Part shown: piece after piece, positions 11,066 through 18,863 of the stretch
How positions within the stretch are numbered: position 1 is the stretch's first letter
How the letters are laid out: every line of letters starts with the position of its first letter
Assembly (NCBI RefSeq): GCF_022829515.1
Contig: NZ_JAKSYL010000227.1
Span: 1 to 64,000, forward strand
DNA from: Methylobacterium sp. J-048
GTDB taxonomy: Bacteria > Pseudomonadota > Alphaproteobacteria > Rhizobiales > Beijerinckiaceae
Direction of reading: 5' to 3'
DNA length: 64,000 nt
Translations under genes and position numbers: made by a program
Notes under the pieces: model-generated
The model's input: the letters and a program-made list of their open reading frames with translations, nothing else
Databases searched by the model: none
Told to the model about the DNA's origin: nothing

Positions 11066-11160
11066 CGTCACGGATCTCCGGTCTGTCGGCCGAGCGCGTG
11101 GATCGCCTTGCCTGAAAGGCCTATGTCGTACTTGCACGACGAACGGAAACCCCGCGACTC

Positions 11161-12060
11161 ATGACCGACGCCACCACCGACACGCTGACCGACGCGGTCG
11201 CCGAACTCATCGCCATCCTCGACCTGGAGCGGCTCGAGGTCGACCTGTTCCGGGGCCAGAACCCCAAGACCGGCTGGCGCCGGGTGTTTGGGGGCCAAGT
11301 GGTGGCCCAGGCCCTGGTGGCCGCCACCCGCACTGTGCCGGACGACCGGCCGGCCCACTCGCTCCACGCCTATTTCATGCTCCCGGGCGATCCCCGCGCG
11401 CCGATCGTCTACGAGGTCGAGCGCATCCGCGACGGGCGCAGCTTCACCACGCGGCGGGTCAAGGCGATCCAGCACGGCCGGGCGATCTTCGCCACCACGG
11501 TCTCCTACCAGGTCTCCGAGGGCGGACTCGTCCACCAGCCGGCCATGCCCGATGTCGCTGGGCCGGACGGCCTGCTCGACGGCAAGGCCCTGGCGGCTTC
11601 CGGCGCCACCGGCATGCCCGAGGCGGTGGCCGCCTATTTCGGCCGCAAGCGCCCGATCGAGCTGCGCCCGGTCGACCTCGACCGCTACACCGCCCGGCGG
11701 ACGGGCGGGGCTCCACCGAAGCCGGTGTTCAATGTCTGGCTGCGCGCGGCCTCGTCCCTGCCGGAAGACCCGGCGCTGCATCAGGCGGTACTGGCTTACG
11801 CCTCCGACATGACGCTGCTCGACGTGTCGCTGATCCCGCATGCCAGCTCGGTGTTCGATCCCACTATCCAGGCGGCCAGCCTCGACCACGCCCTCTGGTT
11901 CCACCGCCCGGTCCGGATCGACGACTGGCTGCTCTATGCCCAGGACAGCCCGGCCGCCGGCGGCGCCCGGGGCTTTGCCCGCGGCCAGATCTTCGACCGC
12001 GCCGGCAACCTCGTCGCCTCCGTGGCGCAGGAAGGTCTGATCCGCCCGCACGGGGATTAA
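11161..12060 (+). CDS. tesB: Acyl-CoA thioesterase II
   Basis: A 299-residue double hot-dog thioesterase of the TesB family. N-terminal hot dog: FRGQNPKTGWRRVFGGQVVAQAL and HSLHAYFMLPGDPRAPIVYEVERIRDGRSF. C-terminal hot dog: DMTLLDVSLIPH, then SLDHALWFHRPVRIDDWLLY and GFARGQIFDRAGNLVASVAQEGLIR. The catalytic triad region of TesB (D, T/S and Q in the C-terminal half) is present in this last stretch. It hydrolyses medium- and long-chain acyl-CoA to free acid and CoA in the cytoplasm. Length equals the family's usual 285-300 residues. Transcribed alone; no operon partner. Confidence 0.95.
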   Translation: MTDATTDTLTDAVAELIAILDLERLEVDLFRGQNPKTGWRRVFGGQVVAQALVAATRTVPDDRPAHSLHAYFMLPGDPRAPIVYEVERIRDGRSFTTRRVKAIQHGRAIFATTVSYQVSEGGLVHQPAMPDVAGPDGLLDGKALAASGATGMPEAVAAYFGRKRPIELRPVDLDRYTARRTGGAPPKPVFNVWLRAASSLPEDPALHQAVLAYASDMTLLDVSLIPHASSVFDPTIQAASLDHALWFHRPVRIDDWLLYAQDSPAAGGARGFARGQIFDRAGNLVASVAQEGLIRPHGD

Positions 12061-12361
12061 AACGCCTTCGCCAACGTGCGTTGCCGAAATGCACCTGCGG
12101 AAAATGCATAGTTTCGCAGCGATTGCCCGCTTGGTGGGCATGTCGGCCGGAGTGTCTGCCTCGGGTCTGGCCTGATCCGGCTATTTGCTGGGCATAACGG
12201 CGTCCGGCCGAAAAGTTCCCCGCCCTGCTTGGGTGGCATAGTCCTTGAATAGCCCCGCTCAACCGCGGGCCAGTCCGGCTCAGCGGGCGACCCGGGCCGG
12301 GTCGCCGCGCAACTCGTGCGACGGCATCGGTTTCCAAGGACTCTGTAAGGGGGCGCCGCCC
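12061..12361 (+). promoter_or_regulatory. Intergenic region upstream of glnK with a possible sigma-54 promoter
   Basis: A 301-base gap with no supported gene. At 12234-12249 the sequence TGGCATAGTCCTTGAA matches the sigma-54 -24 element and spacing (TGGCA, six bases, TTG), but the -12 position reads TTGA rather than TTGC. Such promoters, with NtrC, drive glnK-amtB in many proteobacteria. No perfect NtrC dyad was found; the nearest thing is TGCACC to TGCA around 12088-12106, with wrong spacing. This is therefore a candidate only. Confidence 0.35.
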
Positions 12362-12700
12362 ATGAAGATCGTGATGGCCATCATCAAGCCGTTCAAGCTG
12401 GAGGAGGTGCGCGACGCGCTCACCGGAATCGGCGTCCACGGACTGACGGTGACGGAAGTGAAGGGCTACGGCCGCCAGAAAGGCCACACCGAGATCTACC
12501 GGGGTGCGGAATACGCGGTGAGCTTCCTGCCCAAGCTCAAGATCGAGGTCGCGGTCGCCTCCGACCTGACCTCCAGCGTCATCGACGCCATCGCGGGTGC
12601 GGCGCGCACCGGCCAGATCGGCGACGGCAAGATCTTCGTGCTGCCCCTCGAGAAGGCGGTGCGCATCCGGACCGGCGAGACCGACGCCGACGCCCTCTGA
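12362..12700 (+). CDS. glnK: Nitrogen regulatory protein P-II
   Basis: A 112-residue P-II trimer subunit. It begins MKIVMAIIKPFKLEEV, has the T-loop with Tyr51 (EIYRGAEYAVSFLPK) that is uridylylated under nitrogen limitation, and the ATP/2-oxoglutarate loop TGQIGDGKIFVLPLE. GlnK senses nitrogen status and closes the AmtB channel by inserting its T-loop. It lies 66 bases before amtB, which is the reason to call it GlnK and not GlnB. The ATG at 12362 has AGGGGG upstream; an in-frame extension to 12245 is without family support. Confidence 0.96.
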   Translation: MKIVMAIIKPFKLEEVRDALTGIGVHGLTVTEVKGYGRQKGHTEIYRGAEYAVSFLPKLKIEVAVASDLTSSVIDAIAGAARTGQIGDGKIFVLPLEKAVRIRTGETDADAL

Positions 12701-12766
12701 GCCGGCCCGCCGACAGCTTCAACCTTTACGCAACGCGCAACGAATCGTGACCGGAGCCACCTGTCC

Positions 12767-14284
12767 ATGAAAGTCCGTAATGCCCTGATGCTCGGGTTGG
12801 GAGGCGCGGCGCTGGCCGTTCTCCTGATCGAGCCCTCCCTGGCGCAGACCCCGGCGCCGGAAGCCGCCTCCGCGGCACCGGCGGCCGCCGCTGCCGCCGC
12901 GCCGCTGCCCAACAAGGGCGACACCGCCTGGATGATGATCTCCTCGGCCCTCGTGCTTATGATGAGCGTGCCGGGCTTGGCCCTGTTCTACGGCGGCCTC
13001 GTGCGCACCAAGAACATGCTCTCGGTGCTGACCCAGGTGTTCGCGATCGTGTCGATCGTCGGCCTGCTCTGGGTATTCTACGGCTACAGCCTCGCCTTCA
13101 CCAACGGCGGCGGCATCAACGACTTCGTCGGCGGCTTGTCCAAGGCGTTCCTGAAGGGCATCGACGCCAATTCGACGGTGGCGACCTTCTCCAACGGCGT
13201 CGTGATCCCCGAATACGTCTATCTGTGCTTCCAGATGACGTTCGCGATGATCACGCCCGCGCTGATCGTCGGCGCCTTCGCCGAGCGGATGAAGTTCTCC
13301 GCGCTGGTGGTGTTCACGATCCTCTGGGTCACGGTCATCTACTTCCCGATGGCCCACATGGTCTGGTACTGGGCCGGCCCGGACGCCGTCGGCAACGCCG
13401 CCAAGGCGCTCGCCGCCGCCACCGACGACGCCTCGAAGGCGACCGCCCAGGCGGCGCTGGATGCGGTCAACAAGGATGCGGGCTTCCTCTTCCAGAAGGG
13501 CGCCCTCGACTTCGCCGGCGGCACCGTGGTGCACATCAACGCGGGCATCGCCGGCTTCGTCGGCTGCCTGATCATGGGCAAGCGCATCGGCTACGGCCGC
13601 GACCTGCTCGCCCCGCACTCGCTGACCATGACCATGATCGGCGCCTCGCTGCTGTGGGTCGGCTGGTTCGGCTTCAACGCCGGCTCGAACCTCGAGTCCA
13701 ACGGCACCGCCGCGCTGGCGATGCTCAACACCTTCGTGGCGACCTGCGGCGCCGCGGTGGCGTGGCTGTTCGCCGAGTGGGCGCTCAAGGGCAAGCCGTC
13801 GCTGCTCGGGATGCTCTCGGGCGCGGTCGCCGGCCTCGTGGCGGTCACCCCGGCCTCGGGCTTCGCCGGCCCGATGGGCTCGATCGTGCTCGGCCTCGTG
13901 GCCGGCGTGGTCTGCTTCGTGATGTGCTCCACCGTGAAGAACGCGCTCGGCTACGACGACTCGCTCGACGTGTTCGGCGTGCACTGCATCGGCGGCATCC
14001 TGGGCGCCCTGGCGACCGGCATCCTGGTCGACCCGAACCTCGGCGGCGTCGGTATCCCCGACTACACCTCGAAGCCGGGCGAGCTGGCGGTCGGTGCCTA
14101 CGACATGGTGAGCCAGCTCATTATCCAGGCGGAGGCGGTCGGCCTGACCCTGCTATGGTCGGGTATCGGCTCGGCGATCCTCTACAAGCTCGTCGACCTG
14201 ACGATCGGCCTGCGGGTGACCCAGGAAGAAGAGCGCGAGGGCCTCGACATCGCCGATCACGGCGAGCGCGCCTATAACTACTGA
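12767..14284 (+). CDS. amtB: Ammonium transporter
   Basis: A 505-residue Amt/Rh channel. It has a cleavable signal peptide (residues 1-26, ending SLAQ), an Ala/Pro linker, and eleven membrane segments. Family marks: WMMISSALVLMMSVPGLALFYGGLVR, the pore stretch FAGGTVVHINAGIAG with the first conserved His, and DVFGVHCIGGILGALATGI with the second. It conducts ammonia/ammonium across the inner membrane and is controlled by GlnK. It is the last gene of the glnK-amtB operon; strong hairpins follow directly. Confidence 0.97.
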   Translation: MKVRNALMLGLGGAALAVLLIEPSLAQTPAPEAASAAPAAAAAAAPLPNKGDTAWMMISSALVLMMSVPGLALFYGGLVRTKNMLSVLTQVFAIVSIVGLLWVFYGYSLAFTNGGGINDFVGGLSKAFLKGIDANSTVATFSNGVVIPEYVYLCFQMTFAMITPALIVGAFAERMKFSALVVFTILWVTVIYFPMAHMVWYWAGPDAVGNAAKALAAATDDASKATAQAALDAVNKDAGFLFQKGALDFAGGTVVHINAGIAGFVGCLIMGKRIGYGRDLLAPHSLTMTMIGASLLWVGWFGFNAGSNLESNGTAALAMLNTFVATCGAAVAWLFAEWALKGKPSLLGMLSGAVAGLVAVTPASGFAGPMGSIVLGLVAGVVCFVMCSTVKNALGYDDSLDVFGVHCIGGILGALATGILVDPNLGGVGIPDYTSKPGELAVGAYDMVSQLIIQAEAVGLTLLWSGIGSAILYKLVDLTIGLRVTQEEEREGLDIADHGERAYNY

Positions 14285-14292
14285 GACCGACC

Positions 14293-14365
14293 GGCGCGGC
14301 CCTCCGGGGCCGCGCCGCAGACGTGGAAAACCCCGGCTCCGTATGGGCCGGGGTTTTTGTTTTTG
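14293..14365 (+). terminator. Double hairpin with rho-independent terminator after amtB
   Basis: The first hairpin is GGCGCGGCCC (14293-14302) pairing with GGGCCGCGCC (14307-14316). The second is AAAACCCCGGC (14327-14337) with GCCGGGGTTTTT (14346-14357), followed by more T residues. The second has the classical GC stem plus U-tract and should end the glnK-amtB transcript. Confidence 0.9.
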
Positions 14366-14414
14366 CCGTTTGGACCGTGCCTCAGCGCTCGTTCGAAAGA
14401 GCTTCGGGCCACAC

Positions 14415-14506
14415 CGTCATTGCGAGCGCAGCGAAGCAACCTAGGGAGACGCGACATCCGGAGATCGCGCGCTGCGCTGGGTTGCTTCGCTGCGCTCGCA
14501 ATGACG
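14415..14506. repeat. Long palindromic repeat with 27-base arms
   Basis: The arm at 14415-14441 begins CGTCATTGCGAGCGCAGCG, and its exact reverse complement stands at 14480-14506, with a 38-base imperfectly self-complementary middle. The arm sequence matches a palindrome known to be widespread in alphaproteobacterial intergenic space. Reading frames through it give repetitive spurious proteins, so no gene is called from 14285 to 14548. Confidence 0.85.
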
Positions 14507-14548
14507 GGAGAGCCGCTGCGAATGCCCCGCCTGACCTGATCTCGTCCA

Positions 14549-14746
14549 TCAGCGTGGAATAAGATCGACCTCGATATCTCCGCTCAAAAAGTCCTCGAGG
14601 AGGTCCTGGATCATGCCGGGCAGCTTGTGCCGCAAGGCATCGAGCGTTTCGGCCTCCGTGACGACGCCTGGGACATCGCTCTCCGACACATACCAGACGG
14701 CCGCGTCTGGATCCCACGTGCAGCGGATGACGGCGTGGCGGGGCAT
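14549..14746 (-). CDS. Small DUF1902 / HicB-like protein
   Basis: A 65-residue protein with the DUF1902 pattern: IRCTWDPDAAVWYVSESDVPGVVTEAETLDAL, then KLPGMIQDLLED. The fold is that of HicB-type partial RNase H antitoxins. The ATG at 14746 has AGGAGG six bases upstream; a TTG seven codons earlier is less likely. No HicA-type toxin frame is seen on either side: upstream is a short gap before serC, and downstream is the palindromic repeat. It may be a solitary regulator or the remains of a toxin-antitoxin pair. Confidence 0.7.
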   Translation of the reverse strand: MPRHAVIRCTWDPDAAVWYVSESDVPGVVTEAETLDALRHKLPGMIQDLLEDFLSGDIEVDLIPR

Positions 14747-14903
14747 GGCAGCCTCCTGACGGGACAACAGGCATCACGCGAACCGGCCGGTGCGACAGGT
14801 TTTCGCAACGACGCCGCGTCTCTCCGGTCCGCCCGCTCATCCAGAGACGCGCTTCCCGCGCCGCAGAATGAGCGGGCGCGTTGGAGCGTCCCGCTCGACC
14901 CCG

Positions 14904-16070
14904 CTAAGCCGCCCGGCTCAGCGCCGCCTTCTCCTCGGCGAACGCCCAGTCCAGCCAGGGCGTCAGCGCCTCGAGATCGGCCGTCTCCACGGTGGCGCCG
15001 CACCAGATCCGCAGGCCCGCCGGGGCGTCGCGGTAGGCGCCGATGTCGAGGGCGACGCCCTCGCGGTCGAGGCGCTCGACGATGCCGGACGCCAGGGCCG
15101 CCACCGCCGCGTCGCCGCGGGCGAGCACGTCCGGGTCGGCGATCACCAGGCAGACGCCGGTGTTCGAGTAGGTCGCGGGATCGACCGCCAGCGGCGCGAT
15201 CCACGGGGTCCGGGCGACCCAGTCGTAGATCGCCTTCGCGTTGGCGTCGGCCCGGGCGTGGAGCGCCGGCAGGCCGCCGATCCGCACCGCCCAGTCCAGG
15301 GTGTCGAGGTAATCCTCCACCGCCAGCATCGAGGGGGTGTTGATCGTGTCGCCCTTGAAGATGCCCTCGATCAGCTTGCCGTCCTTGGTGAGCCGAAACA
15401 CCTTTGGCAGCGGCCAGGCCGGGACGTGGCTCTCCAGACGGGCCACCGCCCGGGGCGAGAGCACCAGCATGCCGTGCGCCGCCTCGCCGCCCATCACCTT
15501 CTGCCAGGAGAAGGTAACGACATCGAGCTTGTCCCAGGGGAGCGGCTGCGCGAAGGCCGCCGAGGTGGCGTCGCAGATCGTCAGGCCGGCGCGGTCGGCG
15601 GCGATCCAGTCGCCGTTCGGGACCTTCACGCCGGCAGCGGTGCCGTTCCAGGTGAAGACCACGTCGCTGTTCCGGGTGTCGATCGCCGCGAGGTCCGGCA
15701 GCACGCCGTAGGGCGTCTGGTGGATCTTAGGCGCGATCTTGAGCTGCTTGAGCGCGTCGGTGACCCACTCCTTGCCGAACGCCTCCCAGGCGGCGACCTC
15801 CACGGGGCGCGGCCCGAGCAGGGTCCACATCGCCATCTCGACGGCGCCGGTGTCGGAGGCCGGCACGATGCCGATCCGGTAATCGTCGGGCACCTGCAGC
15901 ACCGAGCGCGTCAGGTCGATCGCCCGGCCGAGCTTGGCCTTGCCGATCACGGAGCGGTGCGACCGGCCGAGCGCGGCGTCGGCCAGGGCCGAAGGCGTCC
16001 AGCCCGGACGCTTGGCGCAGGGGCCGGACGAGAAATGGGGAACGCGCGGGCGCCTGTCGGGTCGGCTCAT
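14904..16070 (-). CDS. serC: Phosphoserine aminotransferase
   Basis: A 388-residue class V aminotransferase converting 3-phosphohydroxypyruvate and glutamate to phosphoserine in serine synthesis. It opens with PHFSSGPCAKRPGW, carries the PLP-lysine segment DVVTFSWQKVMGGE, and matches the alphaproteobacterial SerC type (IVPASDTGAVEMAMWTLLG, EGIFKGDTINTPSMLAVED). ATG at 16070 is chosen because it has AGGA at a usable distance; another ATG lies four codons upstream at 16082. serA is not adjacent: the downstream neighbour is the HicB-like gene. In methylotrophs serine synthesis also meets the serine cycle. A palindrome in its leader is listed separately. Confidence 0.94.
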   Translation of the reverse strand: MSRPDRRPRVPHFSSGPCAKRPGWTPSALADAALGRSHRSVIGKAKLGRAIDLTRSVLQVPDDYRIGIVPASDTGAVEMAMWTLLGPRPVEVAAWEAFGKEWVTDALKQLKIAPKIHQTPYGVLPDLAAIDTRNSDVVFTWNGTAAGVKVPNGDWIAADRAGLTICDATSAAFAQPLPWDKLDVVTFSWQKVMGGEAAHGMLVLSPRAVARLESHVPAWPLPKVFRLTKDGKLIEGIFKGDTINTPSMLAVEDYLDTLDWAVRIGGLPALHARADANAKAIYDWVARTPWIAPLAVDPATYSNTGVCLVIADPDVLARGDAAVAALASGIVERLDREGVALDIGAYRDAPAGLRIWCGATVETADLEALTPWLDWAFAEEKAALSRAA

Positions 16071-16149
16071 CGTCGGATCCATCCTTGCAGATGGGCGCTC
16101 CTCGGCGGGGAGGAGTGTCCCGAGCCGGGGATGCGCCGAAACCGGGCGT

Positions 16150-16167
16150 CTGGCAAGCGCTTGCCAG
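16150..16167 (-). promoter_or_regulatory. 18-base perfect palindrome in the serC leader
   Basis: CTGGCAAGCGCTTGCCAG is a perfect dyad 80 bases upstream of the serC start, within a 215-base leader that contains more inverted repeats, for example the CCTCGGCGGGGAGG hairpin nearer the gene. A conserved RNA element named the serC motif has been described upstream of serC in Alphaproteobacteria. Whether this leader fits that covariance model cannot be judged by eye. It could equally be a repressor operator. Confidence 0.35.
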
Positions 16168-16285
16168 GGCTGCAGTCTTCGGCGTGTGACCCTCGCCGGG
16201 ACAGGCTGTTCGGACCCACGGAACTGTCGATTAAGCTTGGGGCGTTAGCCTTAATGGCGTGCCGTGTTGCGTTCGAGGTACGCTG

Positions 16286-16465
16286 ATGTCTTTCCACAGC
16301 GCTGCGATATTATCAGCCTGGTCAGTTTTACTTATGGTTATCGGAGCGTTAGCGACCCGGTTCGCCCTGGCGGGTCGGCTCCGGCATCCCGCCGCCCAGC
16401 CGCTGCAGCTCGATCCGCTGGATTACGAGTGCGACGGGCCGGTGATCGACTTGGAGCCTGCCTGA
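16286..16465 (+). CDS. Possible small single-pass membrane protein
   Basis: A 59-residue frame with one hydrophobic segment (AAILSAWSVLLMVIGALATRF) and a hydrophilic acidic tail. ATG at 16286 has GAGG eight bases upstream. The first 60 bases are unusually AT-rich for this window. Its last 43 bases overlap the end of the convergent trmD. No family is recognised. Size and single support make it a tentative call. Confidence 0.35.
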   Translation: MSFHSAAILSAWSVLLMVIGALATRFALAGRLRHPAAQPLQLDPLDYECDGPVIDLEPA

Positions 16466-17166
16466 TTGGGGCCTGCCTGAAGGTCCGGGCGCCGCTCGGC
16501 GGTGATGCGCTCGGCTTCCGCGCGGCGCCACCGGGCGATGGCGCCGTGATTCCCGCCCGACAGCACCTCCGGGATCGGCCGCCCCTCCCAGTCCCGGGGC
16601 CTTGTGTAGTGCGGGTATTCGAGGAGGCCGCCCTCGAAGCTTTCTTCGTCGCCCGATTGCGCCTTGCCCATCACCCCGGGCAGGAGCCGGACGCAGGCGT
16701 CGAGCACCACCAGGGCGGCGATCTCGCCGCCGGAGAGCACATAATCGCCGATCGAGACCTCCTCCAGGGCGCGGCCGGCGATGACGCGCTCGTCGACGCC
16801 CTCGAACCGGCCGCAGACGATCAGCGCCCCCGGGCCGGCGGCGAGCTCCCGCACCCGGGTCTGGCTCAGCGGCCGGCCGCGGGGGGACATCAGCAGCCGG
16901 GGCCGCGAATCGTCCGTTTCGGTCGCGGCGTCGATGGCGGCGGCGAGCACGTCGCAGCGCAGCACCATCCCGGCGCCGCCGCCGGCCGGCGTGTCGTCCA
17001 CGGAGCGGTGGCGGCCGAGCCCGTGATCGCGGATGTTGCACGTCTCCAGGCTCCAGTCGCCCCGGACGAGCGCGTCGCCCGACAGCGACACGCCGAGCGG
17101 CCCCGGGAACATCTCCGGGTAGAGGGTGAGGATCGTGGCCCGCCAGGGCGTTTCCGCGCGCGTCAT
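16423..17166 (-). CDS. trmD: tRNA (guanine37-N1)-methyltransferase
   Basis: A 247-residue SPOUT methyltransferase making m1G37 in tRNAs that read CNN codons, which prevents frameshifting. Motifs: LTLYPEMFPGPLGVSL, DDTPAGGGAGMVLRCD, LIVCGRFEGVDERVI and the knotted SAM site EVSIGDYVLSGGEIAALVVLDA. The C-terminus after HYTRPRDWEGRPIPEVL is a little longer than usual. In many bacteria trmD lies with rpsP and rimM; here those genes are 2.6 kb away in the same direction, separated by an inserted methyltransferase, reductase and LysR block. Confidence 0.96.
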   Translation of the reverse strand: MTRAETPWRATILTLYPEMFPGPLGVSLSGDALVRGDWSLETCNIRDHGLGRHRSVDDTPAGGGAGMVLRCDVLAAAIDAATETDDSRPRLLMSPRGRPLSQTRVRELAAGPGALIVCGRFEGVDERVIAGRALEEVSIGDYVLSGGEIAALVVLDACVRLLPGVMGKAQSGDEESFEGGLLEYPHYTRPRDWEGRPIPEVLSGGNHGAIARWRRAEAERITAERRPDLQAGPNQAGSKSITGPSHS

Positions 17167-17241
17167 GGCGCTTGATCGCGCGCGGGGTGCGGCACGGTCA
17201 ACGGCCCGGGCACCGTTCGGCCCCGCGGCGGGTTGTCGGCC

Positions 17242-17961
17242 ATGATCCGGCGCATGCTCCTCCTCTCCGCCCTGCTGACGGGACCGGCCCTCGCGGCGGG
17301 CCCTTTAGCGCCTGCGGGCGCTCCCGCGAGCGCGTTCCCGAAGCCCGACCGGCCGGTGGCCGAGATCGTGGCGCCGCAATGGTCTTCGGAGGCCGAGCGG
17401 GACAAGGCCGGCGAGTTCGACGCGGTCGCCCGCGGCATGGGCATCGCCACCGGGGAGACGGTGGCCGATATCGGCGCCGGCAGCGGCTATTACGTGGTGC
17501 GCCTGAGCCCACTTGTCGGTCCCGGCGGCAAGGTCCTGGCCGAGGACGTGACCCCCGCCTACCTGGCCAGCCTGGAGCGGCGGGTGAAGGCGCTCGACAA
17601 CGTCACCATCGTGCACGGCGAGGCCCACGACCCGCGCTTGCCCCCGGCCTCGGTCGATGCCGCGATCCTCGTGCACATGTATCACGAGATCGCCCAGCCC
17701 TTCGGGCTCCTGCACAACCTCGCCCCGGCGATGCGACCGGGCGGCCGGGTCGGCATCGTCGACGCCGACGACATCCCGTCGCGGCACGGCACCCCGCCGA
17801 CGCTGCTCCGCTGCGAACTGGCCGCCGTGGGTTTTCGCGAGATCGGGTTCCAAACCTTGAGCGGCGGCGCCTATCTGGCGATCTTTGCGGCGCCCGCGCC
17901 GGACGAGCGGCCGCGCCCGGAGTCGATCCGTCCGTGCCGGGATGCCGCGACGCCCCTCTGA
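17242..17961 (+). CDS. Exported class I SAM-dependent methyltransferase
   Basis: A 239-residue protein with a signal peptide (MIRRMLLLSALLTGPALAAG) and then a Rossmann methyltransferase: VADIGAGSGYYVVRLSPLVG is motif I, and VDAAILVHMYHEIAQP the acidic motif region. The C-terminal half is short. It resembles small predicted methyltransferases carrying secretion signals that occur in proteobacteria; the substrate is unknown. An export signal on a SAM enzyme is odd, because SAM is cytoplasmic. Start could also be TTG at 17233. It is divergent from trmD and stops 18 bases before the convergent reductase gene. Confidence 0.75.
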   Translation: MIRRMLLLSALLTGPALAAGPLAPAGAPASAFPKPDRPVAEIVAPQWSSEAERDKAGEFDAVARGMGIATGETVADIGAGSGYYVVRLSPLVGPGGKVLAEDVTPAYLASLERRVKALDNVTIVHGEAHDPRLPPASVDAAILVHMYHEIAQPFGLLHNLAPAMRPGGRVGIVDADDIPSRHGTPPTLLRCELAAVGFREIGFQTLSGGAYLAIFAAPAPDERPRPESIRPCRDAATPL

Positions 17962-17979
17962 GCGGTTCGGGTCGCGCGG

Positions 17980-18771
17980 TCAGGACGCATCGCCGGTACC
18001 CAGATGGGCCGCGAAACCGGTGCGATCCGGGACCAGGTCAGGCCGCAGCTCCATGGACGGGATCGCGTAAGCGCCGCCGTTCTGTCGCCGGAACGGGATG
18101 GGATCCGTGCTGAACAGGGCGCGCATCCGGGCCCGCAGGCTTTCCGCGGTGGCCGCGAAGCCGGTCTCGCTCAGGCTGTCGGCCCGATACATGACGAAGG
18201 GCGGGAGCACGGCGTAGCCCGGGTAGAACAGCACGCCGTGCTGGATCGGGAACAGCAGGTCCTCGATCGGGCCGTTGATGCCTCGGGGACCGTAATGCGT
18301 CTCCCAGCCGCCCGCCATCACTATCAGCATCGCGCGCTTGCCGGCGAGCGTGCCCTCGCCGTAGCGGTCGCCCCAGCGGGTCTCGCTGTGCTCGCCGACG
18401 CCGTAGGCGAACCCGTAGGCGTAGACCCGGTCGATCCATCCTTTCAGGATCGCCGGCATTGAGAACCACCAGAGCGGGAACGCCAGGATCAGCGCATCCG
18501 CCCACAGCAGCTTGGCCTGCTCGGCGGTCACGTCGTCGGTCAGGGTCCCGGTGGTGAACGCCGCGCTGGACGCGGCCGGAACCCGCAGGCGCGTAGCGTC
18601 CGGCAGGGATGGGAAGTCGGTCCGATCGACCGCACTCTTCCAGCCTGCTGCGTAGAGGTCGGTGACGCGGACTTCGTGTCCGTCCGCCTCCAGTTGGTCC
18701 ACCGCCACGCCGCGCAGCGCGTTCGTCAGCGATGCCGGATCCGGATGGGCCGAGACGATGAGGATCTTCAT
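17980..18771 (-). CDS. NAD(P)H-dependent oxidoreductase, flavodoxin-like fold
   Basis: A 263-residue NQO1/KefF/MdaB-type quinone reductase. It begins MKILIVSAHPDPASL (flavin phosphate loop) and has the strong family motif LILAFPLWWFSMPAILKGWIDRV, then LIVMAGGWETHYGPRGING. Such enzymes reduce quinones or nitro compounds by two electrons, often as detoxification. The ATG at 18771 starts the conserved region; upstream codons in frame run into the divergent LysR promoter. The shared 92-base gap with the LysR gene suggests control by that regulator. Confidence 0.9.
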   Translation of the reverse strand: MKILIVSAHPDPASLTNALRGVAVDQLEADGHEVRVTDLYAAGWKSAVDRTDFPSLPDATRLRVPAASSAAFTTGTLTDDVTAEQAKLLWADALILAFPLWWFSMPAILKGWIDRVYAYGFAYGVGEHSETRWGDRYGEGTLAGKRAMLIVMAGGWETHYGPRGINGPIEDLLFPIQHGVLFYPGYAVLPPFVMYRADSLSETGFAATAESLRARMRALFSTDPIPFRRQNGGAYAIPSMELRPDLVPDRTGFAAHLGTGDAS

Positions 18772-18820
18772 GGTGCGAGCTCGCTGGGGAGGAGGAGCCG
18801 CGAAGCTAGAAGCCCGTTCG

Positions 18821-18837
18821 GCCATCCGATAGATGGC
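18821..18837. promoter_or_regulatory. Candidate LysR operator between divergent genes
   Basis: GCCATC-CGATA-GATGGC is a perfect 6-5-6 dyad in the gap between the reductase and LysR genes, 27 bases from the LysR start. LysR boxes are dyads of this size, commonly in the divergent promoter of the regulator and its target. Supported by position and symmetry only. Confidence 0.45.
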
Positions 18838-18863
18838 ATGGCGAGATAGGATCGTTCCGCGCA

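Noticed and set aside
14323..14562. A 79-codon frame across the amtB terminator and the 27-base-arm palindrome
   Set aside because: The protein is a translation of the repeat (VIASAAKQPRE type), a well-known spurious product of such palindromes.
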